The notes under the pieces: generated by a model
Told to the model about the DNA's origin: nothing
Database searches by the model: none
Seen by the model: the letters and a program-made list of their open reading frames with translations, nothing else
Position numbers and translations under genes: made by a program
Assembly: GCA_021234155.1 (NCBI GenBank)
Contig: JAJEKV010000086.1
Span: 1-64,000, forward strand
DNA: 64,000 bases
Reading direction: 5' to 3'
From: Isoetes taiwanensis
Taxonomy: Eukaryota > Streptophyta > Lycopodiopsida > Isoetales > Isoetaceae
Shown: positions 1 to 12,340 of the stretch, in pieces
How the letters are laid out: every line of letters starts with the position of its first letter
Position numbering within the stretch: position 1 is the stretch's first letter

Positions 1-33
1 AATTTCAGAAAAATTAATCAAACGGCTTTTAGT
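1..33. other. Sequence left of the duplicated array
   Basis: These bases have no counterpart in the other units. In units III and V the matching A block (from about 21140 and 54476) is preceded by F-block sequence, whereas here the match begins at about base 34. This may be the true left border of the tandem array or a local rearrangement. The stretch is too short to identify. Confidence 0.4.
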
Positions 34-1350
34 TGCTACTTTTTTGACAATTAACGACACTACAATCCTTTTCCACAGAGTACAAGGCGCTCGAGATGCA
101 TACATCCAAGGCAAGATAAAGCTGCACGGAAAACATTGGTTAATTTGGAGCAAACACGCGGTCACATCAACATCTACATGTAAGATATCATCATTATGCT
201 ATCAATTTTTCTAATTACAAGGATATCGCTAGGGAAAAATGCTTTGCCAATATGTATGTATGCAAGCAGCAATGATAGGGGATATGTACATATTGCATGA
301 AAAACACTAGATATGGGGGGATATGCATTGATGGCAAGGAAGCTCGTCTATGTTTACAGAATGTAACAAGCATTTGTGCATTCTAATTTGTAACCTTTCG
401 TTATTTACTAAAATGAATGTGGCCTTGTAGCAGCCATGGGGATGGACCCTAATAATGAAAACCTTTATTATCTTTGGGGAAATGTGGCCTTGTAGAAGCT
501 TTGAGGAATGTGGCCTTGTAGTAGTAGATTTGGGGTATGGAAGATTGGTCTATGTTTGTTTTTGTTAAGATATATATATGGTGGGATGACCATCGATACA
601 CCTCTATGCATGCACAAGTTTTTGCCTTGGATTTAAATGTATGCACCGATGAAAAGCCCGCTTCGCCGGGTAATTTTCAAGTCATCAAATAATATTGGAA
701 CAAATAATATATTATTGTTGTTGTTGCATTGTACATGACATTGATATAAGAAACTTTATTACAAATTACAAAGAACATCATCTAAACATGTAATTTTTGT
801 AAAAAGTAATCAAGCGTGCTTTTGACTAGTTATTATTATTCGAATGGCACCATCCCTACTCACATCCCTAATCTTCACACGCTTAACCTTCGATTGATCA
901 CATTTTGCTTATGTGGCATAATCTCAACCATGCTTAAAAAGAAGACACCTAGAAATGTTTCTAATAATAGAAATCAAAGAGATTACATAAGATCATCACT
1001 ATTACACCCTTTGAACTCCATCCAAACTCATCTATCCGAGCTTTTGAGCAATACATCTTCCTTACACATCAATGATATCTAATTTAAGAAATAGATTTAG
1101 GTGGCATTAATGTGAAAACCTCGAATCCTTCCTCGCACCATTTCAACCAATTTCCTTTGCATCCAAAGGAATGAATAGTTCTAATTAAGCTAACTATCTA
1201 GTGTTCATAATATCAACCATCGCCATCCATTGAAGTGTTCACCACCATAACTAATCAGAATCCTACCGATATTAATTCTCGATCAAACACCTTACAAGTA
1301 ATTCAATTATTATAATAAATTAATGCGATAGTATCTTTTATGTCATAAGT

Positions 1351-1455
1351 TAAAAAGAAAAAAAAAGTAAAAAATAAAAAATAATACAAAAAATAATGCA
1401 TTAAAAAGTAAAAAGTAAAAAGTAAAAGTAAAAAGTAAAAAGTAAAAAGTAAAAG
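1351..1455. repeat. AAAAGT microsatellite, unit I
   Basis: A-rich run dominated by AAAAGT and AAAAAGT steps. It lies at the same place in the A block of units III, IV and V, with a different repeat number in each. Confidence 0.8.
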
Positions 1456-2048
1456 AGAGCTTCATTATTCATTGTAATATATATAGCCTCTTAAAACTTA
1501 CCTGATAAGACATTAAATCTCCGCCGCCCGGTTTGTAGGTTTAAAAACATGATACTTATGGGTTTTTGTTCATGATTGGAGATATTCATTTTGCGAGGTC
1601 GATATGGAGTCCTAGAATGGTATCTTTACTTATAGTACTTCTTGGATAAGAAGAAAGTTCTCCCGACCTTTCCCTATAAGTGGTCTTATTTTATAAGGAA
1701 ATAATCATGTGTATACTTCATGGTTTGTAAGATACCCTCCATTACGCTTTATCCCATCTGTTGAGCCACCATTCCTCACCACAGTACTACACTTCTAATA
1801 ATGTCGCAACCACACCGGCCCGGATCAAGTGGATCTTGAAGTCTCATACAACTATTGTTAATGTGGATTTAGAACATCCTCCAAATCTGCCTCAATGAAG
1901 TTATTTCCTATAATGCGGGGGAGTTATGGTTGTATGAACACTTCAATGGATGCCGAAGTGGTTGATATTATGAACACTAGATAGTTAGCAATTAGAACTA
2001 TTCCCCGTGATCTGAAGTTGGATGCAAGGAAAATTGGTTGAAATGGTG

Positions 2049-4300
2049 TTGTACATATTAGGAGAGAATTGCAGATGATTTTCCTATATCTTGTAGATAT
2101 TGAAAGATATAGAAAAGAGGATGAAGGAAAAGAAGAAGAACAGAGTTGGCAAGAACGTGAATGTTATCGGGATGTGCAAGTTTGCTATGCACCTTAGATA
2201 GATTCTTATTCTCTTCTAGATCTCCAAATCTATGTGTAGAGACATCCATCAGAAGAAAATACCATAAAGAAGGAGCTTCATAGGTTATCTACCTCTCCCG
2301 AATATTAAAAGTCGGGCTTGGGGACCACGAAGCGAGGTTGAGATGTTCGAATCCTAACATCTAACTCCCGGCATCATTTCAAGTAGTCCTTAACCTTGCA
2401 TCGCCTAACTCAGAATTCAACCTAAAATCCATAAGCAACATGTTCATGCTACATCCATCGCTAAAACTCTTCTAAGCCATGTAAGAAAACCGACCCAAAA
2501 TCCAAAGTGAAGACATTATCGGATATGAAGAACTAACACAGAAATGCAGCCCAAAGAATGTAACGCCATTCCTCGTGAGTCGGCTAATCAAAAATCGATA
2601 GCAAATGGGTGTCGCAGTGAATGAGCACAAGAATGGATGAGCACAAGAATGAATGAGCTGAAAAACATAGTTAATATCACCTCCAACTGATTTTATATTT
2701 AACGCCTACAATGAAATTGTTATCAAGATGTCGCATAAAACCCGGATTCATAACAAACAAAGATAATGCAGGAATCCAGGCAGGAAAATGTAAAAGCAAA
2801 TCTACCAAATAAGTTCACACCGACAAGAATCCAGTAGTGGAACAACGAATGCAATGCATTACAAAGAAAGCAATTGTTGCACGGAACTATGACAGGCATA
2901 AATACAACATGATGGCAGACTTTAACCAATGAAGACATACAAAAATTATAAAGCATACAGATATGGCTTCAATTGCCTTTTTAAGAAGCAAAATGCAAAG
3001 TGAGAGAACTAAATACCTTATGGAACTTAGACAACGTGCATTTGAACCCAGCAATCTGGTGTATGCCACTACTAAACCATTGCAAACTGTAATTTCCAAT
3101 CAAACAGTTCCAATAAACATATTTTAGACCCTGCAATTTGCATCAGAAGCTTTAGTAAAACAAATTGTGAAAGGTTTTCCTGTGCAAATTGTGCACTTTA
3201 ATTTTTTTTTTCTCAAAGCCAATCTATCTCTTCTAGATGCCATGCACAAGTTTCAGCTCATTTGCGCATGCATCTAGAGTGTCGATAAATATGATCTTAT
3301 TTGGGTCTCCACATTTCAAGTATTCAAAAAACATCAGGGCTTCTTTTTCCTTAAATGTCAGAATCATCATATTACCATTGTTGTGCATATTCAGGAGAGA
3401 ATTGCAGAGGATTTCCCTATATCTTGTAGATATTGAAAGATATAGAAAAGAGGATGAAGGAAAATAGAAGAACAGGATGTTACCGGAGTTGGGAAAAACG
3501 TGAATGTTACTGGGATGTGCAAGTTTGCTATGCACCTTCGATAGATTCTTATTCTCTTCTAGATCTCCAAATCTATATGTAGCACCTTAGATAGATTCTT
3601 ATTCTCTTCTAGATCTCCAAATCTATGTGTAGAGACATCATTGTAAAGGAAAATACCATAAATAAGGAGCTCCATAGGTTATCTACCTCTCCCTGAATAT
3701 TTATGTCAGTTGGGGCCACGAAATAATCCTAACATCTAACTCCAACATCATTCCAAGTAGTCCTTAAACCTGTACCGTTCAATCCTGTAATTCAACATAA
3801 AATCCATAAGCAACATGTTGTTCATGCTACACCCACTGCTAAAAATCTTCTAAGACATGTAAGAAATGGCCCAAAATCCAGGGAAGACATTACCGGATAT
3901 GAAGAACCAACGCAGGAAATGCAGCCCAAAGAATGTAACCGCCATTGGTGAGCTGGGCTATCAAAATCGATAGCAAATAGGTGCCAAAGTAAATGAGCAC
4001 AAGAATGGATGAGCACAAGAATGAATGAGCGAAAAAGCATAGTTAATATCACCTCCAACTGATTTTACATTTAACGGCCTACAATGAAATTGTTGGTCAA
4101 GATGCTGCACAAAACCAGGGATTCATAACAAACAAAGATAATGAGATAGGACCCGTGAGCAGGGAAAATGTAAAAGCAAATCTACCAAATAAGTTCACAC
4201 CAACAAGAATCCCGTAGTGGAACGGAATGCAATGCATATAGCAAAAGCAATTGTTGGTAACGGAACTATGACGAACATAAATACAAAAAATCGGTGTGGA
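2049..4300 (+). repeat. Internal direct-repeat pair of block A, unit I
   Basis: Two diverged copies of a ~0.9-kb segment lie about 1.33 kb apart (roughly 2049-2905 and 3378-4300). Both start in a motif reading CATATT(C)AGGAGAGAATTGCAG and both carry the same chain of landmarks, including TTCTTATTCTCTTCTAGATC and a GAGCACAAGAATG doublet. The pair is also present in units III and V. Unit IV has only one copy, a hybrid of the two. No gene is supported in either copy. The interval between them holds the PPR-like scrap. Confidence 0.75.
3233..3400 (-). pseudogene. PPR-repeat-like fragment, unit I
   Basis: Reading on the minus strand, the peptide contains KEALMFFEYLKCGDPNKI followed by IIFIDTLDACANEL. 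This is the helix-turn-helix spacing and wording of a plant pentatricopeptide repeat (EAL-FF-M----PN-I-F---L-ACA). Only about one and a half repeats are present, with no start, no targeting peptide and no downstream domain. In this copy the segment before KEAL is shortened relative to the unit III copy, which breaks the first helix. PPR proteins bind organellar RNA; this scrap cannot do so by itself. Confidence 0.5.
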
Positions 4301-4664
4301 ATCCAAATGGCGTATAGTTTTACTCCTAACCGCTTGAAAGCTATTGTCCAAAAACAAATCCTAATAAAGCACATGGATGTTTGTCTTTTACGCATTTACA
4401 TATCAAAGCATCAAAGCTAGGTCAAAAAACGATGGGGTGAGCAACTCCGTCATGGAAAAGACCCGTTTCTCAAAACCCGGACTTCGGCATCATCGTGTAG
4501 CGACGACATAAGAATCAGCAATTAATACAACGACTGAGAATGAATGAGAAAAATTGTTGCGTCCTTTCACTCTTAAATCCGACGGTCTATAATAAGAGTT
4601 TTCACATGCAACAAAAACAATGGCTCAAAATGCGCACAAACTATGACATTTTACTTTTAGTACT

Positions 4665-4860
4665 ATATATAGATACTTGTATTCGTCGAATCTGATGTGA
4701 TCCACTACTGTTAAGACTATCAAAAGCAAAATCCATGCCACAAGATAACAACTTACAATTTTTTATTTTGGTACACGAAATTGAAGGGGAGATAAGCAGA
4801 GAAGAGTTTCTAAATGCGGTCACCGGGATAGCGGTTTTTCAATGCCCACCTGAACTTTAT
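4665..4860 (-). pseudogene. Detached CAF1 5' end in block B, unit I
   Basis: About 190 bp matches the start of the CAF1 gene of block D. It includes the codons for MDFAF-SLNSSGS--IRRIQV and the leader beyond the start codon, but no catalytic domain follows. It marks the left edge of block B and shows that B was itself built from a copy of the D/E boundary. Confidence 0.65.
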
Positions 4861-5396
4861 ATCCTGAACTCATGGAGTTTTATTCTCTTATATAATTTAG
4901 ACCTTCCTTTTTTCCTCCTCATGTGACCGTAGACATCTTATCATTCTCTTGCCTTGAACCTCTATGTTGTTTGATCCATGATGTTTTCAGCTCGCGGCAA
5001 TACATGATGTTGTTCAGGCATTACAGTCGCATCGCCGCTTGGTCATCTTCCTCTTCCATCCGCAATAACCGGCCCGTGGAGTTCCACGTGTTGATGTTCG
5101 TGTTCACGGGCGAATGGCGGTCATCATGCTCTCCTCTCGCTATGTGGTTTGGCGATGTTGCTCGACATTTAGATGTTTCCGCCGGTTGGGCTTGTAGGTA
5201 AGGAAGATCTCCGGGTCTCGATCGTTATTCGGGATGGGACGAGCAGCTATATATGTGTTCGTCCTTCTTGTGGCTCGTTATCGCCGCCTTTCTCATAGCA
5301 GCATCTCTTTCCTTGTCCATTGCTTCCCCACCCTACCCGCCCTTATATGTTATTTTGAGTTCGTTTATTGTTTATATGTTTCGTTTCATCATCGAC

Positions 5397-5530
5397 CACC
5401 CGCTTGGTGATGCAAATTATTTTCCACCCAATGGGTGATGCTATCTATTTTTTCCACCCGCTGGGATGCTAGATGATCTCCACCGTGGTGATGCTATTTT
5501 TCCTTTCCACCCTCTCGTGATGTTTTCTAT
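5397..5530. repeat. Palindromic minisatellite of block B, unit I
   Basis: Irregular tandem copies of a motif close to CCACCCRYTGGGTGATGC, spaced about 25-45 bp. Each complete copy has CACCC, a 3-nt loop and GGGTG, a small hairpin. This copy of the array is more degraded than those of units II-V. Confidence 0.7.
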
Positions 5531-5841
5531 TTCTATATATGTTTGTTTACGCTCCTAACGCCTAATGGGTGTTTTTGCTTTCTAGGACTATTTTCTTAGG
5601 GTGCTCACCGCTATGGTTGTACCTATTTTATTAACGCTTAATGGGTACTTTCTAGGCATTTCTCCTTTTTCCAGGTTTCACACATTCCATGGCGCCGAGC
5701 AAGCGCCTACATGGCTTCACCAATTTCCTACCTTACTCTTCGGGCATCCTCGAGTCCGTTGGCAACCATTTCTCATTAGGGTTTTCCTAAAACCGAAGGG
5801 CGGGGTATTTTATCCCATGAGAAATTGTCGCCATTGTCCTC

Positions 5842-6390
5842 ACCACATTTTGCAACTCCCCGGGAACTCGCAATTTTTGCAACCTCTGCCACAAAGATGT
5901 CTCGGGACGGTGATTATATGCAAAGCCTTAAAATCTACAAAGCAAAGAATACAAGTCCCGCCGCTGCATTGGGCGGGTTTTTCCATCAACACTCTCAAAG
6001 TGAAGATATGGTCGGGCCGTGGAGTGAGCCGGGCGAAGCCCGCCCGCAATTGCCCGCACCGGCCTCCTCGCCCACTCCTAGTGAGCTTTTCTCCACCACC
6101 CTCGCCAGAGCTTTTGCAAACAACAAGCTTATTATAATCATCCTGCACTACGGCCCATCCAGATACTGCCTTTATGAACAGAACAACCTTACTAACCATC
6201 CACTCCCCGGGAGCCTCGCCGAGCCTCCACGATTTCCACCGCCGTGGGCCCTACCACGTATGGGCCACCCCACTTCAACAAATTTCTACCGCAGCCCTGT
6301 GTGAATTTTTTTTTGCCTTGCCATTCGCCATGCCTCGAGACTGGCCGACATCCTCCCAAGGTGGAGTCAGAGCGCACCTCTCCCACTGAC
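5842..6390 (-). pseudogene. LINE reverse transcriptase remnant (inverted arm)
   Basis: Minus-strand frames contain GEWQGKKKFTQG--NLLKWGG (the element's version of the NGKAFD-GMSIELLKWGG segment in the 45-46 kb LINE), then KLTRSGRGGRCGQ, DHIFTLRVLMEK and CILCFVDFK. The last is the first RT palm block, whose aspartate is a metal ligand. The sequence stops shortly after this block at the inversion border, so the YADD block is missing. Frame changes make it non-functional. Confidence 0.7.
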
Positions 6391-7525
6391 CGACTCGCAT
6401 TAGATCCCTGGGGTCATATAACTCCCCGCAAGGTGCATCCATTGCTCCACACTTACATTACCAGCCACCGGGCGCTTCTTGTATAACACCCACGCTTAAA
6501 AGCTTTTGGCTCGCCGCATAAGCATGTCAAACAGCGCCTCGGGTTTCGCCATGTATCTCCCTTCTTGGCTTTTAGGAAGAGCTTATAGTCTCAGTGGCCT
6601 CGTGGGGGTCGAATCGGACGATCTATGACTGCCGCACCGGGCTCTTTAGAGCCTTGCAATCGATCAAACCACGGCTCTCGTGAAAATGCGCGCAGTCCAT
6701 CCCTTGAGGGCCCTTCACCACAGCGAAGGAGCCTCAAAGAACGCGCAGCAAAATACCACACAGCCATGCACACCTGCCTTGGCAAGGTGTAGAAGCTATC
6801 AAACCCCCAGAATCTCCCGCACCAACACGATTCATACTATCCCCTCGCTCGAGCATGGATGTACGGTAAACCTCCACGCCCTTTGCGTGTTCCACTATTG
6901 AGTGCTCCCAATTCAGCCGTGGACATAAAGCTGGTAGTGATCCGACAAAGCCTCCTCATCCCCTCGCGGCTTGTGCCAATGGAGAAGTGTGTAACCATGT
7001 CAAGGCCGCTACGGAGCGAGAAGGTAATCCAACACACTAACTCCCCATCCCCGCCTATCACTCCCCGCAAGTAACACCCCCGAAAGTGGCCATCACGCAT
7101 ACCATTACAAATTACTATGTCAAAACCCGCAGAGCCGGACCAAAACCGCCAAATGGTCTAGCCACCATATCCCGGAGTGCCGTATGCGCTTCTAATAGCT
7201 ACTGCCTCTTGCCAAAGCGATCAGCATTATCGCCACCTTGAAGGTCACCGACCGCGAATCAAGCGCCGCGACGAGCATTGAAATCTCCAAGCAAAACACC
7301 CGTCCCGCTGTCTATAGCGTCTATAAGTCATCATACGCATCCCTATACCGCATCCGACATCCGTGGTTCCGTGATCATGTACCTGGTAGAACTTAGAGCC
7401 CGTGATGGGGAATGTAGCAGCCTAGCAAGAAAACAATGGGACATGACCAGTTCTAATACCATTACCCACATGTAGCGATTAAATGCATCGTGACTTTTGA
7501 AGTGTGATCTTGCATGCTAAGGCCC

Positions 7526-7777
7526 CTAAAGTAGCAAGCCACTCCACCGATCCGCTGGCTCGCCATGGCGCTTTATTAGCAAGTGAAAAATGCCGATATC
7601 CTCGAATGTCCGCAATCGATGCCCTTCATACTCCCATGTCTCCCCGCAGAAGATGATGTCCATGTTCTGCCGCATCCCATTCAAGCCACCGCCTCTTCTC
7701 GCCACGGAAGCCCCTACACCTCCTGTGAAACAATGCGAAGACACTTTCCCTATGCCGACCAAGGGCCGTGGACCCAT
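7526..7777 (-). pseudogene. LINE endonuclease remnant (inverted arm)
   Basis: The peptide includes NMDIIFCGETWEYEGHRL. This matches the FCETWEHQARAL segment of the APE-type endonuclease in the 44.7-48.6 kb LINE, where the glutamate is the expected metal-binding residue. Only the N-terminal part is readable before frames break. APE-type endonucleases nick the target DNA for target-primed reverse transcription. Confidence 0.6.
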
Positions 7778-7949
7778 CCGAGTGCCTCGAGGACGCTATT
7801 GGGTTGGAATAACTCGCAGCCTGCCACGGGACCCCCGATGGATGTGCCGCAGCGGGTGGAAGGCCCCAATCCGCCTTCCCCCGCCTCGCCTGCCCGATGC
7901 CCCGACCGCCTTCCTCGCCTGCAACGACGCAGGTCGCTCGGGGAATGCC

Positions 7950-9040
7950 GCCCGCGAATCGTCAAGAGGAGGCACATATACCTTCATCTTGCCATTAACC
8001 AAACCAAAGCAGCCCTCCAAATTTGTCGAATCTCTTATCTTGACCAACCTTGGCTTCTTTCCCCTTGTTGTTGCAGCATGAGATCCGTGATCCGTATATG
8101 GACGCATCTTCCCCTTTAAAACAGTATGTAACAACAAAAAGATTTTGCCTCCCCAATCCAAGACCGCAAACTTAACTAGCCGAGGTCTCATCTCGTCCCT
8201 CCGATCCCCGACCGACTCTTTGATAACCAACATCAGAATTGAGCTTTGCAAGTACTGTGGTGGTAAGCTTACCCGGCAAATCCTCGCCTTTGCTCCTCCC
8301 AAGAATCCCCGCACAATAAGGTTGAGGCGGCGTGATGTCTTGCTCCTCACGGCACCCGCCGATTTCCCCGAGCCACCTCAAAATCTCTGTATGGGGGTGC
8401 TGGTGCGCACGAATCGCGGTGTGTACTCCGGACTCGTTGCACCTCCATTCGGAGGTCCCGTGATCTCTTGCCGTAAGTGGGCCATATGGTTCTCTATATG
8501 TGAGCATCTTCTTGACATCTCCTGCACATGCCCGCTTTTGCTTCATCAAGGAATTGGAGCCTGCCCCGCGACCGCTTCCACATCCTTTTCCTTAGCATCT
8601 ATCCCACCAGCCATGCTTGTGACTTGTACAATCTGGCCGGAGCAACCCCTTCATGTCACCGCTAAGGCGCTTTGTGTCTTCCATCCACCGCCGGTGGACC
8701 TTATCCAAGCGGTGCCCCATCTCCATGACCAGCTGCGTTGTTGCTTGTATCTCCCCTCTTATCTGGGTCATCAGCCTTTGGGCTCCCCGCAATCATAATC
8801 TCCAAGCCGAACTTCCACAAGGGAAATTCGCCCTTTCCGCTGGAGAAGCCGCTTCTGAGCGCAGCCTCGGGCAGATGGTCCCGTGATGCCTCCAAGCTTG
8901 CCATCTTAGCCTGGAGGGAACCGCCTGTTCCTCGCACAACCCCATTGCCTCAGCCTGTGATACCTGCTCTGATGGGGATGAGGTATCCAAATTGCGGGCT
9001 CTTTTCTTCAACGCATGCATGCTGTCAGGGGTGGCCATAG
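7950..9040 (-). pseudogene. LINE ORF1 remnant (inverted arm)
   Basis: A plausible start is the ATG ending at 9040 (MATPDSMHALKKRARNLD). Glutamine- and arginine-rich coiled-coil-like sequence follows, then RRLNLIVRGF, then an LVKFA---GGK block and GLVNGKMKVYVPP at the end. The RRLNLIVRG and RPRLVKF words are those of an RRM-type L1 ORF1 protein, a nucleic-acid chaperone. Several frame breaks separate the segments. This arm keeps the N-terminal part that the plus-strand arm lacks. Confidence 0.65.
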
Positions 9041-9120
9041 AGGGCCGGGACTGTCAGGTGGATTCCGTCGACTAAAACAGGGGAAACACCATACAAATCA
9101 TACACCGATGGAAAGCTCGT

Positions 9121-9700
9121 TTGATAAGCTTTCCAACGAGCCCAAGAACACCTGAATCTGACACCGAAATCCCGAGTTATGAGGAAAAGAGTAGGGCCCA
9201 CTTACAGCAAGAGATGCGGGACCTCCGAATGGAGGTGCAACGAGTCCGGAGTACACCACAGTCGTCTGCACCAGCACCCCCCATACCAGAGGCTGAGGTG
9301 GCTCAGGGAATCAGGCGGGTACTTCGTGAGGAGCAAGACATCCAGGCACGCCGCCTCAACCTTATTGTGCGGGGATTGCCGGAGGAGCAAGGCGAGGATT
9401 TGCCAGGTAAGCTTACCACCCTGGTACTTGCAAAGCTCCAATTACAGTATTTGGTTATCAAGAGTCCAGTCAGGATCGGAGGACCGAGCATGAGACCTCG
9501 GCTAGTTAAGTTTGCGCCTTGGATTGGGAGGCAAAAATCTTTGTTGTTGCAACGCACTGGCCGCTTGAAAGGTACGCCCATATACCCGATCCGATCTCAC
9601 GCCACCGCAACAACGGAAAGAAGCTGCTAGAGGGGCTGCTGGTTTGGTTAATGGCAAGATGAAGGTATATGTGCCTCCTCGCCGATTGGCTATGGAGGCA
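9121..9700 (+). pseudogene. LINE ORF1 remnant (direct arm)
   Basis: The longest open stretch reads AHLQQEMRDLRMEVQRVRST (coiled-coil-like), then VAQGIRRVLREEQDIQARRL, NLIVRGLPEEQGEDLPGKL and MRPRLVKFA. The NLIVRGLPE block matches the first strand and RNP-like segment of the RRM in L1-type ORF1p. A small loss near 9470, where the inverted arm encodes a longer stretch before MRPRLVKF, and a frame change near 9620 precede the GLVNGKMKVYVPP end at about 9640-9680. Confidence 0.6.
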
Positions 9701-9959
9701 AACCTTCCCACGCAACTCTTTGCCGCACGCGCAGAGCGTCCAGGGCATCGCCGTGCGCCGTGGAGAGGGCGGATTGGGGCCTTCCACCACCGCAGCAAGA
9801 CATCCATCGTGGTCCCGTGAGCAAAGCTGCCCGAAAGTTATTCCAACCACGCCAGCCGCCCTCGTGCACTCGATGGGTCCACAAACCGCAAAAAAGATAG
9901 GGAAAGTGTCTTCGCATTGTTTCGAATTGTAGGGGCTTCCCGTGGCGTATGGGCAAAGG

Positions 9960-10260
9960 GCTTGAATGGGATTGGCATGCATATGGACATCATCTTCCCC
10001 GCAGGAGACATGGGAGTATGAAGGGCATCGATTGCCGACATCTCGAGGATATCAGCATTTTTCACTTGCTAATAAGCCGCCATGGCGTATGGTACGGTGG
10101 AGTGGCTTGCTACTTTAGGGACGCTTTAGCATGCAAGATCACACTTCGTAAGTCTGATGCATTTAATCGCTACATGTGGGTAATGGTATTAGAGCCCGGT
10201 CATGTCCCATTGTTTTTGCTAGTCGCTACATTCCCCATGCAGCTCTAAGTTCTACCAGTA
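9960..10260 (+). pseudogene. LINE endonuclease remnant (direct arm)
   Basis: Frames here encode MHMDIIF followed by ETWEYEGHRLP. This is collinear with the minus-strand copy at 7526-7777 and with the APE-type endonuclease of the unit IV LINE. The reading frame changes several times within 300 bp. Downstream, to about 11100, the sequence remains LINE-derived, but I cannot read further endonuclease motifs with confidence. Confidence 0.55.
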
Positions 10261-11279
10261 CATGATGCGACATTACGATGTCCGCATGCCGATAGGATCC
10301 AGATGATGACATAGACCGCTATAGACAAAGCAGGGACAGTGTTTTTGCTTGAGATTTCAATGCTCGTGACGGCCAAGTAGCTTGCAAATCGGTGACCTTC
10401 CAAGGTGACGATAATGCCGATCCGCTTTGTTTTGAGACACCGCCATTCAAAGATACACCTGCACTCCTGTGATATAGTGGTAGACCATTTGGCGTGCACC
10501 GGTCCAGCTCGCCAAAGTTTTTGACATGGTAATTTGTAATGGTATGCGCCATGGCCACACTCGGGGTGTTACTTGCGTATGATAGGCAGGATGGGGAGTT
10601 AGTGTGTTGATTACCTTCTCGCCCCGAAAGCAAAGACTTGACATGGTTACACACTTCCATTGGCACAAGCAATGTGGGATGAGGAGGCTTTGTCGATCAC
10701 TACCCGCTTTATGTCACGCTGAATTGGGAGCACTCAATAGTGGAGACACCGCAAAGGGGGCGGAGGGTTACCGTGACATCCCACGCCATCGTAAGGCGTG
10801 ACGCGTGAGAATCAGGTTGGTGCGGGAGTTGTGGGTTTGATAGCTTCTACACATCGCAGTTAGACGTGTGTGCATGGTCGGAGGGCGCCGCTTGCACCGG
10901 CCGAGGCTTCCTTTGTAAAGGAAGGGCCTCCAAGGAGGGACACCGCATTTTTCCCAGAACCCGGGTTTGATGTTTCATTGCAAGGTTTCTAAAGAGCCAC
11001 CGCGCTTGGTCATAGATCCACAGCTTGCGCCACAGCCCCGCAAGACTATAAGCTCTTCCTAAAAGCCAAGAAGGGGAGATACATGGCGTAAACCCGTGAG
11101 CTGCCTGCTTTGACATGCTTATGGCGCAGAGCCAAAAAGCTTTTGGCGAAGGTGTTATACAAGAAGCGCCAGTGGCTGGTAATGTAAGTGTGGAGCAATG
11201 GATGCACCGCCAGGAGTTATATGACCCCCGTGAGCTAATGCCGTGGTCCCGCATCGTAGGAGAGGTGCTACACCACGCG

Positions 11280-12340
11280 GAGGATGTCCAAAGAGGTCTC
11301 GTGCATCCGGGCGAATGGCAAGGCAAAGGATTTACAGGGGTTGCAGTCGAAATGTTGAAGCTAGGGCCCATCTGGTGGGTAGGGCCCCCGACGGCGATCA
11401 TTAACCGTGCTCGAAGCGAGGGGCTCCCCCAGAGTGGATGGTTAGTAAGGTTGTTCCCCGCTCATAAAGCCGGTAATACTTGATGAGCCGGGCGACCACC
11501 GGATGATTATGGTAAGCTCGCCGCTTGCAAAGCCCCCGCGGGTGGTGGAGAAGAAGCTCACTAAGTGGGCCGAGGAGGCAGGGGTGCGGGCAATTGGCCA
11601 GGGCAAAGCTCGCCCACCACCCACGACCGACCATATCTTCACTTTGAGAGTGTTGATGGAGGCAAGCCGCAATGCGCCAGTGACTTGTATTGCCGCTTTG
11701 TAGATTTTAAGACTGCATATGATACCGCCCCGTGAGACATGCCGGCGCAGGTTGCAAGAATTGCGAAGTTCCACAGAGTTGCAAAATGTGGTGCACCAGC
11801 TTTATAATGGGATTTATGCCGCTGCTGCCTTATGAAGATCGGGGGTAGCTAGCACTATGGGAGTTAAGGAGGGCTGCCCGCTGTCTCCAACGCTTTTTGG
11901 GTTGTACATTGATAGCTTGAGACGGGATGCAAAAGACCATGGGGAGCCGGGTGCAATTATCCGATGCAATTCCGTGGAGCCGCCACTATATGCGATGATG
12001 TAGCTTTGCTAGCCCACACGCCAGCAAAGATGCAAAGAAGCAGCTTGATGCCCTCGGGGTTCTTCCGTGGGGCAACGGGAATGACAAAGAACTTGCACAA
12101 AACTAAGCTTCTCACGATCCTCGTCTCGCAACACCCTATCCCGCAGTTATATTACAGGGACAGAAGTGGAGATGGTGCGAGCTTCAAGTATCCGGGAATT
12201 GATTTCACTACTAACATGCCGTGGGATGAGTGTGTGGAGAGGAGAGCCGCAAGCAGCCGGAAGGCTTTATATGCAAGGCAAAACGCGCGGTTGCCGATAG
12301 ATCTCGCGGATCGGGCGCAGGAGAGCACACCCGCTTAGGG
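11280..12340 (+). pseudogene. LINE reverse transcriptase remnant (direct arm)
   Basis: In order: GEWQGKGFTGVAVEMLKLG, INRARSEGLPQS, PAHKAGN, EKKLTKWAEEAGVRA, DHIFTLRVLMEA, DFKTAYDT (first palm aspartate), EGCPLSPTLFGLYIDSL, and a YADDVALLA block readable across a 1-nt frame change near 11990. NLHKTKLL and a YPGIDFTTNMPWDECVERR thumb-like segment follow. The same words occur in the 44.7-48.6 kb LINE, so both belong to one clade. Multiple frameshifts and stops make it inactive. Confidence 0.7.

Larger units (their letters stand above)
5842..9040 (-). mobile_element. LINE, inverted arm, 3'-truncated
   Basis: Non-LTR retrotransposon reading on the minus strand: ORF1 start near 9040, then endonuclease, then reverse transcriptase, cut off at 5842 in mid-RT. 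It has no 3' end of its own. From about 8560 down to 5842 it is the reverse complement of 9195-11793 in the neighbouring plus-strand copy, so the two form a large inverted repeat. Host block C stops at 5841 and resumes at 13365, so the pair behaves as one 7.5-kb insertion with only a weak CCTC-like repeat at the ends. All reading frames are broken. Confidence 0.8.

Noticed and set aside
816-1082. 88-codon plus-strand frame in block A, unit I
   Set aside because: The equivalent region in units III-V is frame-broken, with no motif or codon signal.
2342-2375. tRNA-like B box (GTTCGAATCC) in block A
   Set aside because: No acceptor stem, D arm or anticodon arm can be placed around it. It sits in a simple AGATGTT...AACATCT foldback.
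2723-3099. Hydrophobic minus-strand reading frames in block A (also 24176-24564 and 57450-57824)
   Set aside because: They recur only because the block is duplicated. No domain, no start context, frames shift between units, and the hydrophobicity follows from AT-rich sequence.
8145-8798. Long plus-strand frame of 217 codons over the inverted LINE arm
   Set aside because: It lies antisense to LINE ORF1. Its length comes from the GC-rich opposite strand and it has no domain.
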